Shown: positions 36,550-46,284, counted from the stretch's first letter. The stretch: DNA of 64,000 nucleotides from Flavobacterium dauae (GCF_004151275.2 NZ_CP130821.1:2542001-2606000); one strand, 5' to 3'. Numbers and translations: made by a program. The notes: generated by a model not told the origin, from the sequence alone.

Positions 36550-39500
36550 ATGAAAAGTTTTTTTTGTTTTTTATCGTGTATGTTGCTTTTTTCTGTTGGA
36601 AACGCCCAAGAGAAAAAATCGCTGTATCAAACAAAAAAAATTGTAAGTGATTCTATAACACAAAAAATAGTTTTAGACAGTGTGGCATTAAATAATACGT
36701 ATTTTAAAATTGTGAACAATCAAGGATTTCCAATTGACACACTTTGTTATAAAATTGATTTTAATACTGCCACCTTAACATTAGAACCGCTTAATGACAC
36801 ATTAACGATTTCTTACCTGAATTATCCCGATTTTTTGACCAAAACCTATGCTCTTTACGATACCAAACGAATTGTTCCCAATAAAGAAGGTGCTTATATT
36901 TTCAAAGTTCCCGAAAAACAAGCATCTACATTTATGCCGTTTGAGGGTTTAAATACCAACGGAAGTATTTCCAGAGGAATCACAGTAGGGAATAATCAAA
37001 ATCTGGTAACCAATTCTAATTTAGATTTGCAGATTGTAGGAAACCTGTCTGATAAAGTTCAAATCAGAGCTTCGCTGCAAGACAGCAATGTGCCTTTACA
37101 AAATGGTGGGTATTCACAAAAGATGGACGAATTCGATCAAATCTTTATGGAGCTTTTTTCAACTGATTGGAGCATTAAAGCAGGCGACTTGTTTTTGGAA
37201 AACAGAACATCAAAATTTCTTAATTTCAACAAAAAAGTGCAGGGAATTTCCGGCAGTGTACAGTTTGGAAGCGAAAATTCTAAAACCACTATAGAAACAG
37301 CCGCGGCATTGGTTCGTGGGCAATATGCCAAAAGTGAATTTGTGGGTCAGGAAGGCAATCAGGGACCTTATAAATTAAAAGGCAGCAACAATCAACTGTA
37401 TATTTTGATTATTTCGGGATCGGAATCGGTTTATGTAAACGGACGAAAACTGACCCGCGGCGAACAAAACGATTACGTGATTGATTACAATTCGGGCGAA
37501 ATCAGGTTTACCACGTTGTTTCCCATTACTTCTGAAATGCGTATTGTGGTCGAATATCAATACACCGATCGAAATTACACCCGTTTTCTGGGTTATGGAG
37601 GCATTAAACACGAACGCAAAAAGTGGAATATTGCAGGATATGTTTACACCGAAACCGATATTAAAAGTCAGCCTGTTCAGCAAAACCTTAACAAAGAACA
37701 AATTGATATTTTAAAACAAGCCGGCGATAGTACATCGTTAATGATGGCACCGTCTGCTTACCTTGATACGTATTCGGAAAACAAAACGCTGTATAAAAAA
37801 GTGATTGAAAACGGTTACGAGTTCTACGAATATTCTAATAATCCCACCGATACTTTGTATATGGTTTCGTTTAGTTATGTGGGACCAAGCAACGGAAATT
37901 ACCGTTTGGCAAGTTCGGCTGCTATTGGAAAAATATTTGAATTTGTAGCACCAGTTGAAGGTTTTAAACAAGGTGATTATGAACCGCTGATTCAACTTAT
38001 TGCACCTACGCGACTGACTTTAGCGACTGTGTTAGGGCAATACAAACCTAAAGATTTTTCGTCGGTTGATTTTGAGGTGGGATTCAGTAACAACGATTTA
38101 AATTTATATTCGCCAATAGATGATGGCGATAATCAGGGATTTGCCGGAAACATAAACGCTACGCAGCGGGTGTTGAACAATAAATGGAAAATTGATGTGT
38201 TTGGAAATGTACAATATGTATCTAAAAATTTTAAAACCATTGAACGATTGTACTCTATTGAATTTGACCGGGACTGGAATGTATCCAACACCTTTGGAAA
38301 TCAATCATTAATTACTGCCGGATCTAAGTTTTCTCCTAATGACAACAGTTATTTCACTTACCAATACAGCAGGTTAGAATATAGCGACAATTATATCGGT
38401 CACAAACAATCATTAGTAGGAACCTATCAGTTGAACAATTTTAATTTTAATACCAATACAAGTTTTTTAACCGCAAAAGGCAGTACGTACAACACAAATT
38501 TTGCACGCAGTAAAACACAGGCTCTTTACACAAAAAACGATAAATGGGTGGGTGCTCGTTTAGATTTAGAAAATTATCAGGTAAAAGATGCGTTAACACA
38601 ACAATTTCAAACACTATCTCAGAAATACACTCAAATTGATGCGTTTGTAGGAAAAGGCGATACGCTAAAAACGTATATCGAAATAGGTTACAGATTCAGA
38701 ATAAACGATTCATTGCAAAACAATATTTTAGAAAATGTTTCAAATGCCCATTCTTTTTATGCTAAATCACAACTTTTTAAAACCAAAACCAGTGATTTAT
38801 CTGTTTACGCCAATTACCGACATTTAAAATATACCGATACAGGAATGACAGAACCCATATTAAATTCGCGTATTGCTTATAATGATCGTTATTTTAAAAA
38901 TCTGATTCAAACAAACAGCATTTATGAAACGTCATCGGGTTCTGTAGCACAACAAGAATTTACGTATATAAAAGTTGATGCCGGTTTGGGAACACACATG
39001 TGGAACGATTACAACGGTAACGGCATTCAGGAATTAGAAGAGTTTGAAATTGCACCTTATCCCGATTTGGCGGAATATGTGCGGATGTTTTTACCCAACC
39101 AAACGTTTGTAAAAACACACCAAACCAAATTAACACAGGTATTTAATTTTAATTTCAGTACCTGGCAGAATGATACCGGATTCAAAAAATTTTTAAGTCA
39201 GTTTCACATTCAGTCATCTTTTATTATTGACCGAAGTATTTTGCGAGATGGAAACGGTATTGCCTGGAATCCTTTTGGAAGTTCATCAGATGAACTGGTT
39301 GCAGAAAATTCAAACATTCGCAATTCTATTTATTTTAATAGAGGCAAACAACATTATACAACCATTTATTCACTGATTAATAATCGGGCAAAAAACCTGA
39401 TGAATTACGGAAGTTTAGACAATAAAATAACCACGCATCAATTGCAGTTTCAACATTTATTAAACAAATGGTGGCTGGCACAACTGACCAATAAACTGGA

Positions 39501-39948
39501 TAAAGTAGAGAGTGTTTCAGAAAATTACGGATCAAAAAACTATTTGCTGCATAACATCAGCATTCATCCTAAAATTGGCTATCTGTTTTCTCAAAATGCC
39601 CGTATTGAACTTTTTTATGAATGGCAGGATAAAAAAAATGTACAAGGCGATTTAGAAACATTGGAACAACACCGAATTGGAACCGCTTTTAACTGGAGCA
39701 CTTCGCAGAAATTTACCTTGAACGGCGAGTTTTCGTTTTATCAGAATAAATTCAGCGGCAATCCGTTATCGGCAGTAGCATACCAAATGTTAGAAGGTTT
39801 GCAGCCCGGAAAAAACATTACCTGGCGTTTGCTGTTTCAACGAAACTTAACCAAATATTTGGACGCAAACATAAGCTATCAGGGGCGTACCAGCGAAACC
39901 GCAAAAACCATTCACACAGGCAGTATTCAATTGCGTGCGTTCTTTTAA
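36550..39948 (+). CDS. Large outer-membrane protein, conserved in Bacteroidota, function unknown
   Basis: 1132 residues with a signal peptide (about 1-20, ending VGNAQ). A periplasmic first third contains GSISRGITVGNNQNLV and LQIVGNLSDKVQIRASLQDSN, then GDLFLENRTSKFLNF, then EGNQGPYKLKG and DYNSGEIRFTT. The remaining two thirds is a long series of amphipathic strands ending in Phe (LRAFF), as in outer-membrane beta-barrels. I recall this arrangement from unnamed Bacteroidota proteins, with some resemblance to the plug-like motifs of SprA. Whether it belongs to the T9SS or gliding machinery cannot be shown here, although it follows two T9SS substrates. Confidence 0.75.
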   Translation: MKSFFCFLSCMLLFSVGNAQEKKSLYQTKKIVSDSITQKIVLDSVALNNTYFKIVNNQGFPIDTLCYKIDFNTATLTLEPLNDTLTISYLNYPDFLTKTYALYDTKRIVPNKEGAYIFKVPEKQASTFMPFEGLNTNGSISRGITVGNNQNLVTNSNLDLQIVGNLSDKVQIRASLQDSNVPLQNGGYSQKMDEFDQIFMELFSTDWSIKAGDLFLENRTSKFLNFNKKVQGISGSVQFGSENSKTTIETAAALVRGQYAKSEFVGQEGNQGPYKLKGSNNQLYILIISGSESVYVNGRKLTRGEQNDYVIDYNSGEIRFTTLFPITSEMRIVVEYQYTDRNYTRFLGYGGIKHERKKWNIAGYVYTETDIKSQPVQQNLNKEQIDILKQAGDSTSLMMAPSAYLDTYSENKTLYKKVIENGYEFYEYSNNPTDTLYMVSFSYVGPSNGNYRLASSAAIGKIFEFVAPVEGFKQGDYEPLIQLIAPTRLTLATVLGQYKPKDFSSVDFEVGFSNNDLNLYSPIDDGDNQGFAGNINATQRVLNNKWKIDVFGNVQYVSKNFKTIERLYSIEFDRDWNVSNTFGNQSLITAGSKFSPNDNSYFTYQYSRLEYSDNYIGHKQSLVGTYQLNNFNFNTNTSFLTAKGSTYNTNFARSKTQALYTKNDKWVGARLDLENYQVKDALTQQFQTLSQKYTQIDAFVGKGDTLKTYIEIGYRFRINDSLQNNILENVSNAHSFYAKSQLFKTKTSDLSVYANYRHLKYTDTGMTEPILNSRIAYNDRYFKNLIQTNSIYETSSGSVAQQEFTYIKVDAGLGTHMWNDYNGNGIQELEEFEIAPYPDLAEYVRMFLPNQTFVKTHQTKLTQVFNFNFSTWQNDTGFKKFLSQFHIQSSFIIDRSILRDGNGIAWNPFGSSSDELVAENSNIRNSIYFNRGKQHYTTIYSLINNRAKNLMNYGSLDNKITTHQLQFQHLLNKWWLAQLTNKLDKVESVSENYGSKNYLLHNISIHPKIGYLFSQNARIELFYEWQDKKNVQGDLETLEQHRIGTAFNWSTSQKFTLNGEFSFYQNKFSGNPLSAVAYQMLEGLQPGKNITWRLLFQRNLTKYLDANISYQGRTSETAKTIHTGSIQLRAFF

Positions 39949-39957
39949 AAAAATGTT

Positions 39958-39965
39958 TATATTTG
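39958..39965 (+). promoter_or_regulatory. -7 box TATATTTG
   Basis: Exact TAnnTTTG match 21 bases before the ATG of the His-rich lipoprotein. Confidence 0.5.
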
Positions 39966-39985
39966 TTTCTTAACAGATTAAAATT

Positions 39986-40477
39986 ATGAAAAGAATAACA
40001 ATTATTGCATTATTTGTTGCATTAGGAATGGTTTCATGTAAAGATACTAAAGCAGAAGCTACAGAAACTCCTGCAACAGAAACGACACCGGTAACAGGCG
40101 AAGCCACTACACCAGCTGCTGACAGCCACGCAGGTCACGATCATTCATCACATGCAGGTCACGACCACGGTACTGATGTGGCAAGTTCAGCTGCAGAAGG
40201 AATGAATCCACCACACGGACAACCAGGACACCGTTGCGATATTCCTGTAGGTGCACCTTTAAATTCGCCACCGGCACAAACAAATCAACAAACAGCTGCT
40301 CCGGCTGCTAACCAAGGTGGTTTTTTAGGTAGCGGAAATGCACAATCGGCAGCTCCGGCACAACAACAAGCTGCACCAGCCCAACAAACAGCACCGGGAA
40401 TGCAGGGAAAACCAAATCCGGCACACGGACAACCAGGACACCGTTGCGATGTTCAGGTGGGACAACCTTTACCGTAA
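39986..40477 (+). CDS. His-rich lipoprotein with duplicated HGQPGHRCD motif
   Basis: 163 residues. MKRITIIALFVALGMVSC is a lipoprotein signal (lipobox MVSC, Cys18). The mature chain is low-complexity Ala/Pro/Thr/Gln, with a His cluster SHAGHDHSSHAGHDHG (about 48-63) that could bind metal ions such as Zn, Cu or Ni. Two copies of a short motif, PPHGQPGHRCDIPVGAPL (about 75-92) and PAHGQPGHRCDVQVGQPL, sit in the middle and at the C-terminus, each with conserved His and Cys. The linker between is Gln/Ala/Pro rich. I recall the HGQPGHRCD motif in other flavobacterial proteins of unknown role. Metal handling is an inference. Confidence 0.75.
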   Translation: MKRITIIALFVALGMVSCKDTKAEATETPATETTPVTGEATTPAADSHAGHDHSSHAGHDHGTDVASSAAEGMNPPHGQPGHRCDIPVGAPLNSPPAQTNQQTAAPAANQGGFLGSGNAQSAAPAQQQAAPAQQTAPGMQGKPNPAHGQPGHRCDVQVGQPLP

Positions 40478-40528
40478 ATTAAGTTTTTAGTCTTTAGCTA
40501 TTAGTTTTTAGACAGAAGCCATAAATGA

Positions 40529-40565
40529 AAACCTGTATAATTGCAAAATCATACAGGTTTTTTTG
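40529..40565 (+). terminator. Terminator after the His-rich lipoprotein gene
   Basis: AAACCTGTAT and ATACAGGTTT pair around a 12-base loop, followed by T-rich sequence. Its position shows that the open frame beginning at 40541 is not used from its first ATG. Confidence 0.75.
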
Positions 40566-40579
40566 TTATTTTTACTACT

Positions 40580-40822
40580 ATGAATCCAAAAAAAATATTC
40601 GGATACCTCTTCATCATCGTTGCAGTTATTTTAACGTTAGCAATTATTGTGCTTTTACCTCAATTCATGAAAGCATTACCTGCTGTTTTCAATAACCATT
40701 CAAGCGGCTATGAAATCGCATATAATTTAGGATATATAACTTACTGGATTATTCATTCGATAATTACCATAATCTTATGGAGAGTAGGAATTCGTTGGAC
40801 TAAAAAACATCAACTTAACTAA
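40580..40822 (+). CDS. Small membrane protein of unknown function
   Basis: 80 residues from the ATG at 40580 (MNPKKIFGYLF). Two hydrophobic segments (about 8-28 and 48-70) suggest a hairpin in the inner membrane. The longer frame from 40541 starts inside a terminator and is rejected. No family recognised. Confidence 0.6.
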   Translation: MNPKKIFGYLFIIVAVILTLAIIVLLPQFMKALPAVFNNHSSGYEIAYNLGYITYWIIHSIITIILWRVGIRWTKKHQLN

Positions 40823-40882
40823 TTCTCATAGTTTTTTATTAAGTATTTTGAAATGAAGAAAAAAAATTCATTAATTAAAACA

Positions 40883-40910
40883 TAAGCCCTGTATCTGCGC
40901 GGGGCTTTTC
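40883..40910. terminator. Hairpin between convergent genes
   Basis: AAGCCC and GGGCTT with a 12-base loop, followed by TTTT. It borders the stop of the reverse-strand outer-membrane protein gene. Confidence 0.6.
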
Positions 40911-40911
40911 A

Positions 40912-41454
40912 TTAAAAGGTATATCCTAATCTTACGCCGGCTTTAAAAACAAAATTGTCAAAATATTTGTTGTCGATATCGCCTTTACCTCTAACTTCCC
41001 ATTTCCAGTTAAAACCAACCGAAGGGTCAATACTTAAATTTTTAGTCAGTTGAATTTTATATCCAATGTTTGGGTTAATAATACTCCAATAACTGTATTT
41101 TCCTTCAAATATTTCACCGGCAATTTTTTCATTAAATTTAATTTCTCCGTGCGTTAAAAAGTTCTCTGCATAAAAACCTTCACGATTTTTACCAAAATAA
41201 TTACGGTTTCCCAGTTCTACCACAAAACCTTCTCCGGTAGTTTTTAAATAATGGTTGTCAAACTCTAACTATCCATAGCCTATGTTTAAGATTCTGGAAC
41301 TAGAAAGTTCGCTCTTTGTAAATTCTAAACTAACGCCATATTGTGTAGGTTCAGAAAAATTGTAGTTTGCAGAAATAGTTACAACATCTTTTTGTTGCTC
41401 TTGGGCAAAAGCACTTGTAGAAATTAGGGCTAAAAGGTAAATAATTCTTTTCAT
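40912..41454 (-). pseudogene. Outer-membrane protein gene with an in-frame TAG stop
   Basis: From ATG at 41454 the protein begins MKRIIYLLALISTSAFAQ, a signal peptide, and runs to a TAG at 41269-41271 after 61 codons (ILNIGYG). The same frame stays open beyond the stop (LEFDNHYLKTTGEGFVVELG) down to 40912, and ends KAGVRLGYTF with the aromatic C-terminus of outer-membrane beta-barrels. A single substitution, not a frameshift, separates the halves. The whole would be about 180 residues, a small porin-like eight-strand barrel. A GTG at 41223 could in principle restart translation, but without a signal peptide. Confidence 0.75.
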
Positions 41455-41521
41455 GATTATTGTGTTTTTAAATTTTGTTAACGCAAACCAAAATACGTGC
41501 CAAAAAAATATTAAAATAGAA

Positions 41522-41548
41522 AACCACCCAGAAATTGAGTGGTTTAAA
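41522..41548 (-). terminator. Terminator after the aspartate kinase gene
   Basis: AAACCAC and GTGGTTT pair, directly adjoining the aspartate kinase stop. Confidence 0.6.
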
Positions 41549-41550
41549 AA

Positions 41551-42804
41551 TTATTCTTTTGTTACAATCTGTATCGTTTCCCGGTTAATTTGCTGTAATA
41601 AAACTTCTTTACCTTGAATCACTTTATTTGCAGCTTCATTGGTAAAATGACGAATGGTGTACAAAGCAACATCTTCATTATAAGTAACATTGAAGTTGTT
41701 AGAAAGCTCAGGTAACATTCCTGCAAAGTTTCCAAATTTATCTTCCACGCAAACAGTAAAACTAATAGCGGCATTTTGAATAACGTTTACCTTAATGTGT
41801 TGCTCGCCAAACATTCTAAAAATATCTCCGACCTGATTTTCCATAATAAACGAAAAATCTTTAGACGAAATCGAAATCAACAATTGGTTTTTCTTTACAA
41901 TAAAACACGATGTAGCAGGCTCTAAATCTGCACCTTTAGAAACCGTTGTTCCAGGTAACGTAGGATTTACAAATGATTTTACATATAACGGAATTTCTTT
42001 TCGCTGTAACGGTTGTAACGTTTTTGGGTGAATGACCGATGCACCGTAAAAAGCTAACTCAATGGCTTCGTGATACGAAATTTGGTTTAACAAAACGGTA
42101 TCGTCAAAATAACGCGGATCGGCATTTAAAACACCGGGCACATCTTTCCAAATAGTAACACTTTCGGCATTTAAGCAATATGCAAAAATAGCTGCGGAAT
42201 AATCGGAACCTTCACGCCCTAAGGTTACCGAAAAATGATTGGGATCAGACCCTATAAAACCTTGTGTAACGTATAGTTTTTTTCCTTGTAACTGGTTGGT
42301 AATGTTTTGCTCGGTTGCCTTCCAATCTACCATACCGTCACGATACGTAGTATCTGTTTTAATTAAATTCCGGGCATCAACCCAAACGTTTTCTATATCC
42401 TGATCGTTAAAGAAATAACTTAAAATGGTTGTAGAAACAATTTCTCCGTACGATACAATTTGATCGTAAACAAAGTTGTAATTCGGCGATTTGTTTATTG
42501 ATAAAAAAAACTCCATCTCGCTAAACAAAACATTTACTTTATCAAAAACCAAATGATTTTTATTCTCAAAAAGTTCATCTACTATATTAAAATGAAAATC
42601 TTTAACAGTTTGAATGGCGTTCTTCAGTTCCTTAGGCTTCTTAAAGTAAGCGTTTATTACATCTTCTAAGGCGTTGGTTGTCTTGCCCATTGCCGAAGCG
42701 ATAATTAAACTGTTATTAAAACCTACGGTTTTTAAAACGTGTAACACGTTGCGAATTGCCTGCGGATCTTTGATCGATGCACCTCCAAATTTAAATACTC
42801 TCAT
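41551..42804 (-). CDS. Aspartate kinase
   Basis: Phosphorylates aspartate, the first step to lysine, threonine and methionine. 417 residues: the kinase domain opens with MRVFKFGGASI (the KFGG motif), with SAMGKTTN, later GREGSDYSAA and WKDVPGVLNADPR; a regulatory ACT part occupies about the last 110 residues (SISSKDFSFI, then IKVNVIQNAAISFTVC). It is a stand-alone kinase, not fused to homoserine dehydrogenase. A reverse-strand TATTTTTG box lies at 42866-42873, giving a leader of about 60 bases. Confidence 0.93.
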   Translation of the reverse strand: MRVFKFGGASIKDPQAIRNVLHVLKTVGFNNSLIIASAMGKTTNALEDVINAYFKKPKELKNAIQTVKDFHFNIVDELFENKNHLVFDKVNVLFSEMEFFLSINKSPNYNFVYDQIVSYGEIVSTTILSYFFNDQDIENVWVDARNLIKTDTTYRDGMVDWKATEQNITNQLQGKKLYVTQGFIGSDPNHFSVTLGREGSDYSAAIFAYCLNAESVTIWKDVPGVLNADPRYFDDTVLLNQISYHEAIELAFYGASVIHPKTLQPLQRKEIPLYVKSFVNPTLPGTTVSKGADLEPATSCFIVKKNQLLISISSKDFSFIMENQVGDIFRMFGEQHIKVNVIQNAAISFTVCVEDKFGNFAGMLPELSNNFNVTYNEDVALYTIRHFTNEAANKVIQGKEVLLQQINRETIQIVTKE

Positions 42805-42865
42805 TTTTTTGCTTTAATAGTAAATTAAGTTCATAATTAATTGAAATTGTTTTGTTTGTTTGTTG

Positions 42866-42873
42866 CAAAAATA
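42866..42873 (-). promoter_or_regulatory. -7 box TATTTTTG for the aspartate kinase gene
   Basis: TAnnTTTG match on the reverse strand, 62 bases before the ATG. Confidence 0.45.
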
Positions 42874-42963
42874 AGTTACAAAGCGTTTCTACACAATACC
42901 GGGTTCAAAAATATTTGGATTCTGTTTTTTTTACCGATATTTGTAACACTTTTACAGTAAATT

Positions 42964-43947
42964 ATGCAAGAAAGATATACCACATTAGGCGAATTTATCA
43001 TTAAAAAACAAGAAGATTTTCCTTATTCATCGGGCGAATTGTCCCGATTGATAAATTCTATCAGGCTGGCTGCAAAGATTGTTGCCCAAAAAGTTAATCA
43101 GGCAGGTTTGGTAGATATTACCGGAGCTTTTGGTAAAGAGAATATCCAAGGCGAGCAGCAACAGAAATTAGATGTTTTCGCAAACGATGTCTTTATTCAA
43201 ACATTAGTTAACCGTGAAATTGTATGTGGTATTGGATCCGAAGAAAACGACGATTTTATTTCGATTTGCGGAGCCGATGGCAGTAACAGCAACAAATATG
43301 TGGTTTTGATGGATCCTTTAGACGGATCGTCGAACATAGATGTAAACGTATCGGTGGGAACAATCTTTTCAATTTACCGAAGAATTTCTGAAGAAGGAAC
43401 CCCCGTAACACAAGCCGATTTTCTTCAAAAAGGAATCAATCAGGTAGCGGCAGGTTATGTAATTTACGGCTCGTCAACTATGTTGATTTATACCACCGGA
43501 AACGGCGTAAACGGTTTTACGTTAGATCCGGCAATGGGAACGTTCTTTTTATCGCATCCCGATATGAAAATTGCCGAAGACGGAGCCATTTTTTCTGTAA
43601 ACGAAGGAAATTTTAATCAATTTGAACAAGGTGTAAAAGACTACATTGGTTATTGTAAAGACCATTCGTACAGCGGGCGTTATATTGGCAGTTTGGTTGC
43701 CGATGTGCACCGCAACATTTTAAAAGGTGGTATTTATATGTATCCGGGCACGGTTGCTAAACCCAACGGAAAGTTGCGATTGCTGTATGAATGCAACCCT
43801 TTTGCTATGATTATTGAACAAGCGGGCGGTAAAGCTACAGACGGCAAGCAGCGAATTTTAGAAATTGAACCTACAGAATTACATCAACGCGTACCTATCT
43901 TCTGCGGAAGTAAAAATATGATAGAAAAATTAGAACGTTTTTTATAA
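42964..43947 (+). CDS. fbp: Fructose-1,6-bisphosphatase class 1
   Basis: Gluconeogenic enzyme hydrolysing fructose 1,6-bisphosphate. 327 residues, a normal class I length. Visible sites are the metal-binding GSEEND and the [21 protein letters not shown] signature, [14 protein letters not shown], and [15 protein letters not shown] near the end. It is divergent from the aspartate kinase gene and followed by a terminator. Confidence 0.96.
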   Translation: MQERYTTLGEFIIKKQEDFPYSSGELSRLINSIRLAAKIVAQKVNQAGLVDITGAFGKENIQGEQQQKLDVFANDVFIQTLVNREIVCGIGSEENDDFISICGADGSNSNKYVVLMDPLDGSSNIDVNVSVGTIFSIYRRISEEGTPVTQADFLQKGINQVAAGYVIYGSSTMLIYTTGNGVNGFTLDPAMGTFFLSHPDMKIAEDGAIFSVNEGNFNQFEQGVKDYIGYCKDHSYSGRYIGSLVADVHRNILKGGIYMYPGTVAKPNGKLRLLYECNPFAMIIEQAGGKATDGKQRILEIEPTELHQRVPIFCGSKNMIEKLERFL

Positions 43948-43954
43948 AATAAAG

Positions 43955-43983
43955 AGGTTATCATTTTTAAGATAACCTTTTTT
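43955..43983 (+). terminator. Terminator of fbp
   Basis: AGGTTATC and GATAACCT pair around an 8-base loop, followed by six Ts. Confidence 0.8.
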
Positions 43984-44562
43984 AATATAACCTCAGCTGC
44001 AAAATAAGTGTAATATTTTCAAATTCTTAAAAACAGGCTCAATCATCGATTTATATATTTGAGAAAAGTATCCATTTCTTGTATTGTTTCCTATTTATTC
44101 TTATTCAAATTCCTATTTTTGTAATACTCCTAGGTAATATTTACTTTATCAAAATATAACAGCAGACAAGGGCTTATGTTTTTGTATTTTTCTGCAAACT
44201 CATACCTGATTGGTTCATCGTCTTTTATTCTTCACTTAATTTATATGATATGGGATATGGTTTTAATGAAATTTTTAGCATATTATTTTTCTGAACAAGT
44301 ATCTCACAGTAGTAGAACGTATAATCATTTTTTTTATTTTATTGATTACCCTTTTGTTAAAATATATAGTTTTCCAAATTTAATCTATAGAGTTACAATA
44401 AAAAACCTTTTAAATCAATGATAATTAAATCTATTTAAGTAGATATGGGTACTTTAAAATTTGTTAAAAAATAAAATCAATTTGAGTTAATCTTTGTTTA
44501 AAAAACTATCTTAGATATATTTAAGGTAGTTTTTTTATTTTAAAGCAATTAAATTTTTAATT
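43984..44562. other. Long AT-rich intergenic region without a convincing gene
   Basis: About 580 bases of very AT-rich DNA. One open frame (44176-44421, 81 codons) begins MFLYFSANSYLIGSS. It is dominated by Phe, Tyr, Ile and Ser, and lacks the codon pattern of neighbouring genes, so it is probably chance. I see no tRNA or hairpin. The end of the region is the leader of the next gene. Confidence 0.5.
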
Positions 44563-46065
44563 ATGAGGTATTTTTACATATTGATGTGTTGTTTTTTAAG
44601 TGTATTTACAAACGCACAAACAATTAAAGGAATTGTTTTAAGTGCCGAAAGTGGCAAGCCCATAGAAGCTGCATCGGTTTTTTTAGATAATACAACCATT
44701 GCCACAGAATCAGATTCCGAAGGAAATTTTCAGATCAATATTCCTGCAAACAATAAAAACCAGCTGGTTGTAAGTGCTTTTGGATACGAATATTTCATTG
44801 TATCAGATCCAACCAAAACCACTAATTTAAAAATTCAGCTTAAAACAGAAGACACCCTTTTAGAAGAATTAATCATAGACAAAAACGTTTTTACTAGAAA
44901 ACAAATGTTAAAAGCTTTCAAACATTTTTTTATAGGAAACACCAAAAATGCCAAACGCACAAAAATTTTAAACGAAGACGATTTAGTATTTTATTACGAT
45001 ACCAAAACTAACCTATTTTCTACGTATTCAGATAAACCAGTCATTATCAATAATAAAAACTTGGGATATACCATCAATTTCCATTTAGATACTTTTCAGG
45101 TACAGTTTAATTATCAAACGTTAGACCCTAAAAATTATGTAAATAGTTTTTATTTGGGTTATTCGCAATTTATCGAAACATCAAAATCAAAAGATAAAAT
45201 CATTAAAAACCGAGAAGAGACTTATAAAAATTCATCGGCAGCTTTTTTTAAAAATTTAATGTTAAATAATTTAGAATCAGAAGATTTTATATTAGCGGTA
45301 AACGGCTTAAAAGTTGATCCATTAGAATATTTTAAAATTGATAAAGCATTAGATTTTTCAACAATTTGCGTAATCCAAAAACCAGTCCGTAAAACACCGG
45401 TAGTTGATAAAAAAGCTTTTGTAAACGGTGTAATTGATCCCAATAAAATTACCAAGTATAAAGAAACCCAAGTGCCCTTTACAATTTTAAATATGAAAAC
45501 AAAAGAGCAGTCTATAATGTATTTTCAACAAGAATGTACGCAGGTTTCAACTAGCGGACAACTGTTAAAACCAACCGATGTTTTATTTGGTGGTTTTTTT
45601 GGTGATTTAAAAACTGCCGATATGTTACCTTTTGATTTTACTGTTTCAATACCAGAGATAAAAACAAATAATGCGGAAACAACTAATGAAATGCCTGTTT
45701 ATGCCGATTTTGAAAAAGAAGCAATTGATTTTTATACCTCAAAAGATTATATTTCACATGTTAAAGCTCGTAAATCTTTTTCTGATAAATTAAACGTTAA
45801 GTATAACGATAAAGTCCATGAACCTTTTGCCCTTTGGATTGATAAAAATCTAAAAAACACCTCGTTTACCTCGAAAGAAGAAGCAATAAATCTGCATGAC
45901 CATTTTGTTTCGACTTATAAAGCTATAAAGAATCAACAAAAAGATATAGAAAAAAAAGAAGATCATTTTCGTAAAATTTATGGAGAAAAGAAGTTTGACG
46001 AAATGTATTCAAAAGCTATTTTAGGAGGTATTATCAGTAAAGCTGAATTTTCTAAACCAGAATAA
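44563..46065 (+). CDS. Secreted protein with carboxypeptidase-regulatory-like domain
   Basis: 500 residues. A signal peptide (MRYFYILMCCFLSVFTNAQ) is followed by a CarboxypepD_reg-like beta-sandwich (about 20-100: IKGIVLSAESGKPIEAASVFL, then GNFQINIPANN, then LVVSAFGYE). This domain is common at the N-terminus of TonB-dependent receptors, but here no barrel follows. The rest is a mixed, Lys-rich region with a helical C-terminus (about 430-490). It is the last gene before tRNA-Ser and the accessory region. Function unknown. Confidence 0.8.
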   Translation: MRYFYILMCCFLSVFTNAQTIKGIVLSAESGKPIEAASVFLDNTTIATESDSEGNFQINIPANNKNQLVVSAFGYEYFIVSDPTKTTNLKIQLKTEDTLLEELIIDKNVFTRKQMLKAFKHFFIGNTKNAKRTKILNEDDLVFYYDTKTNLFSTYSDKPVIINNKNLGYTINFHLDTFQVQFNYQTLDPKNYVNSFYLGYSQFIETSKSKDKIIKNREETYKNSSAAFFKNLMLNNLESEDFILAVNGLKVDPLEYFKIDKALDFSTICVIQKPVRKTPVVDKKAFVNGVIDPNKITKYKETQVPFTILNMKTKEQSIMYFQQECTQVSTSGQLLKPTDVLFGGFFGDLKTADMLPFDFTVSIPEIKTNNAETTNEMPVYADFEKEAIDFYTSKDYISHVKARKSFSDKLNVKYNDKVHEPFALWIDKNLKNTSFTSKEEAINLHDHFVSTYKAIKNQQKDIEKKEDHFRKIYGEKKFDEMYSKAILGGIISKAEFSKPE

Positions 46066-46081
46066 AACCAGTTGGTTGATT

Positions 46082-46113
46082 TTTGGCAATTTATTTTCTT
46101 TACTGTAAATTTG
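46082..46113 (+). promoter_or_regulatory. Promoter of tRNA-Ser (TTTG, 20 bases, TAAATTTG)
   Basis: The -33 TTTG at 46082-46085 and -7 TAAATTTG at 46106-46113 have 20-base spacing, a near-ideal Bacteroidota promoter, 12 bases before the tRNA. Confidence 0.7.
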
Positions 46114-46124
46114 CCAACCTAAAC

Positions 46125-46213
46125 AGAGAGGTGTCCGAGTGGTTGAAGGAGCAAGCCTGGAAAGTTTGTATGTGGGTAACTGCATCGAGGGTTCGAATCC
46201 CTTCCTCTCTGCA
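46125..46213 (+). tRNA. tRNA-Ser (anticodon GGA)
   Basis: 89 bases. The acceptor stem AGAGAGG pairs with CCTCTCT, followed by discriminator G. The anticodon stem CAAGC/GTTTG encloses loop CTGGAAA with anticodon GGA at 46159-46161, reading UCC and UCU. There is a long variable arm (class II) and a T arm with GGGTTCGAATCCC. CCA is not encoded. The gene sits at the border between core genes and the defence/conjugative region, a usual integration position for islands. Confidence 0.95.
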
Positions 46214-46255
46214 ATTTTTTTATAACTTTTGTAAATAAATTATGCATAAATAAAA

Positions 46256-46284
46256 AAAGCCTCAGATTTTCTCTGAAGCTTTTC
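46256..46284. terminator. Hairpin between tRNA-Ser and the Roco gene
   Basis: AAAGCCTCAGA and TCTGAAGCTTT pair with one mismatch around TTTTC, with T-rich tails on both strands. It can end the tRNA transcript as well as the reverse-strand defence operon. The sequence from here to 46367 has no gene, and no integrase remnant that I can read. Confidence 0.65.

Noticed and set aside
40541..40579. N-terminal extension of the small membrane protein
   Set aside because: The upstream ATG lies inside a terminator hairpin; the ATG at 40580 gives a normal membrane protein start.
44176..44421. Open frame of 81 codons in the long intergenic region
   Set aside because: No promoter box, no recognisable motif, and residue content (Phe, Tyr, Ile, Ser) typical of chance frames in AT-rich DNA.
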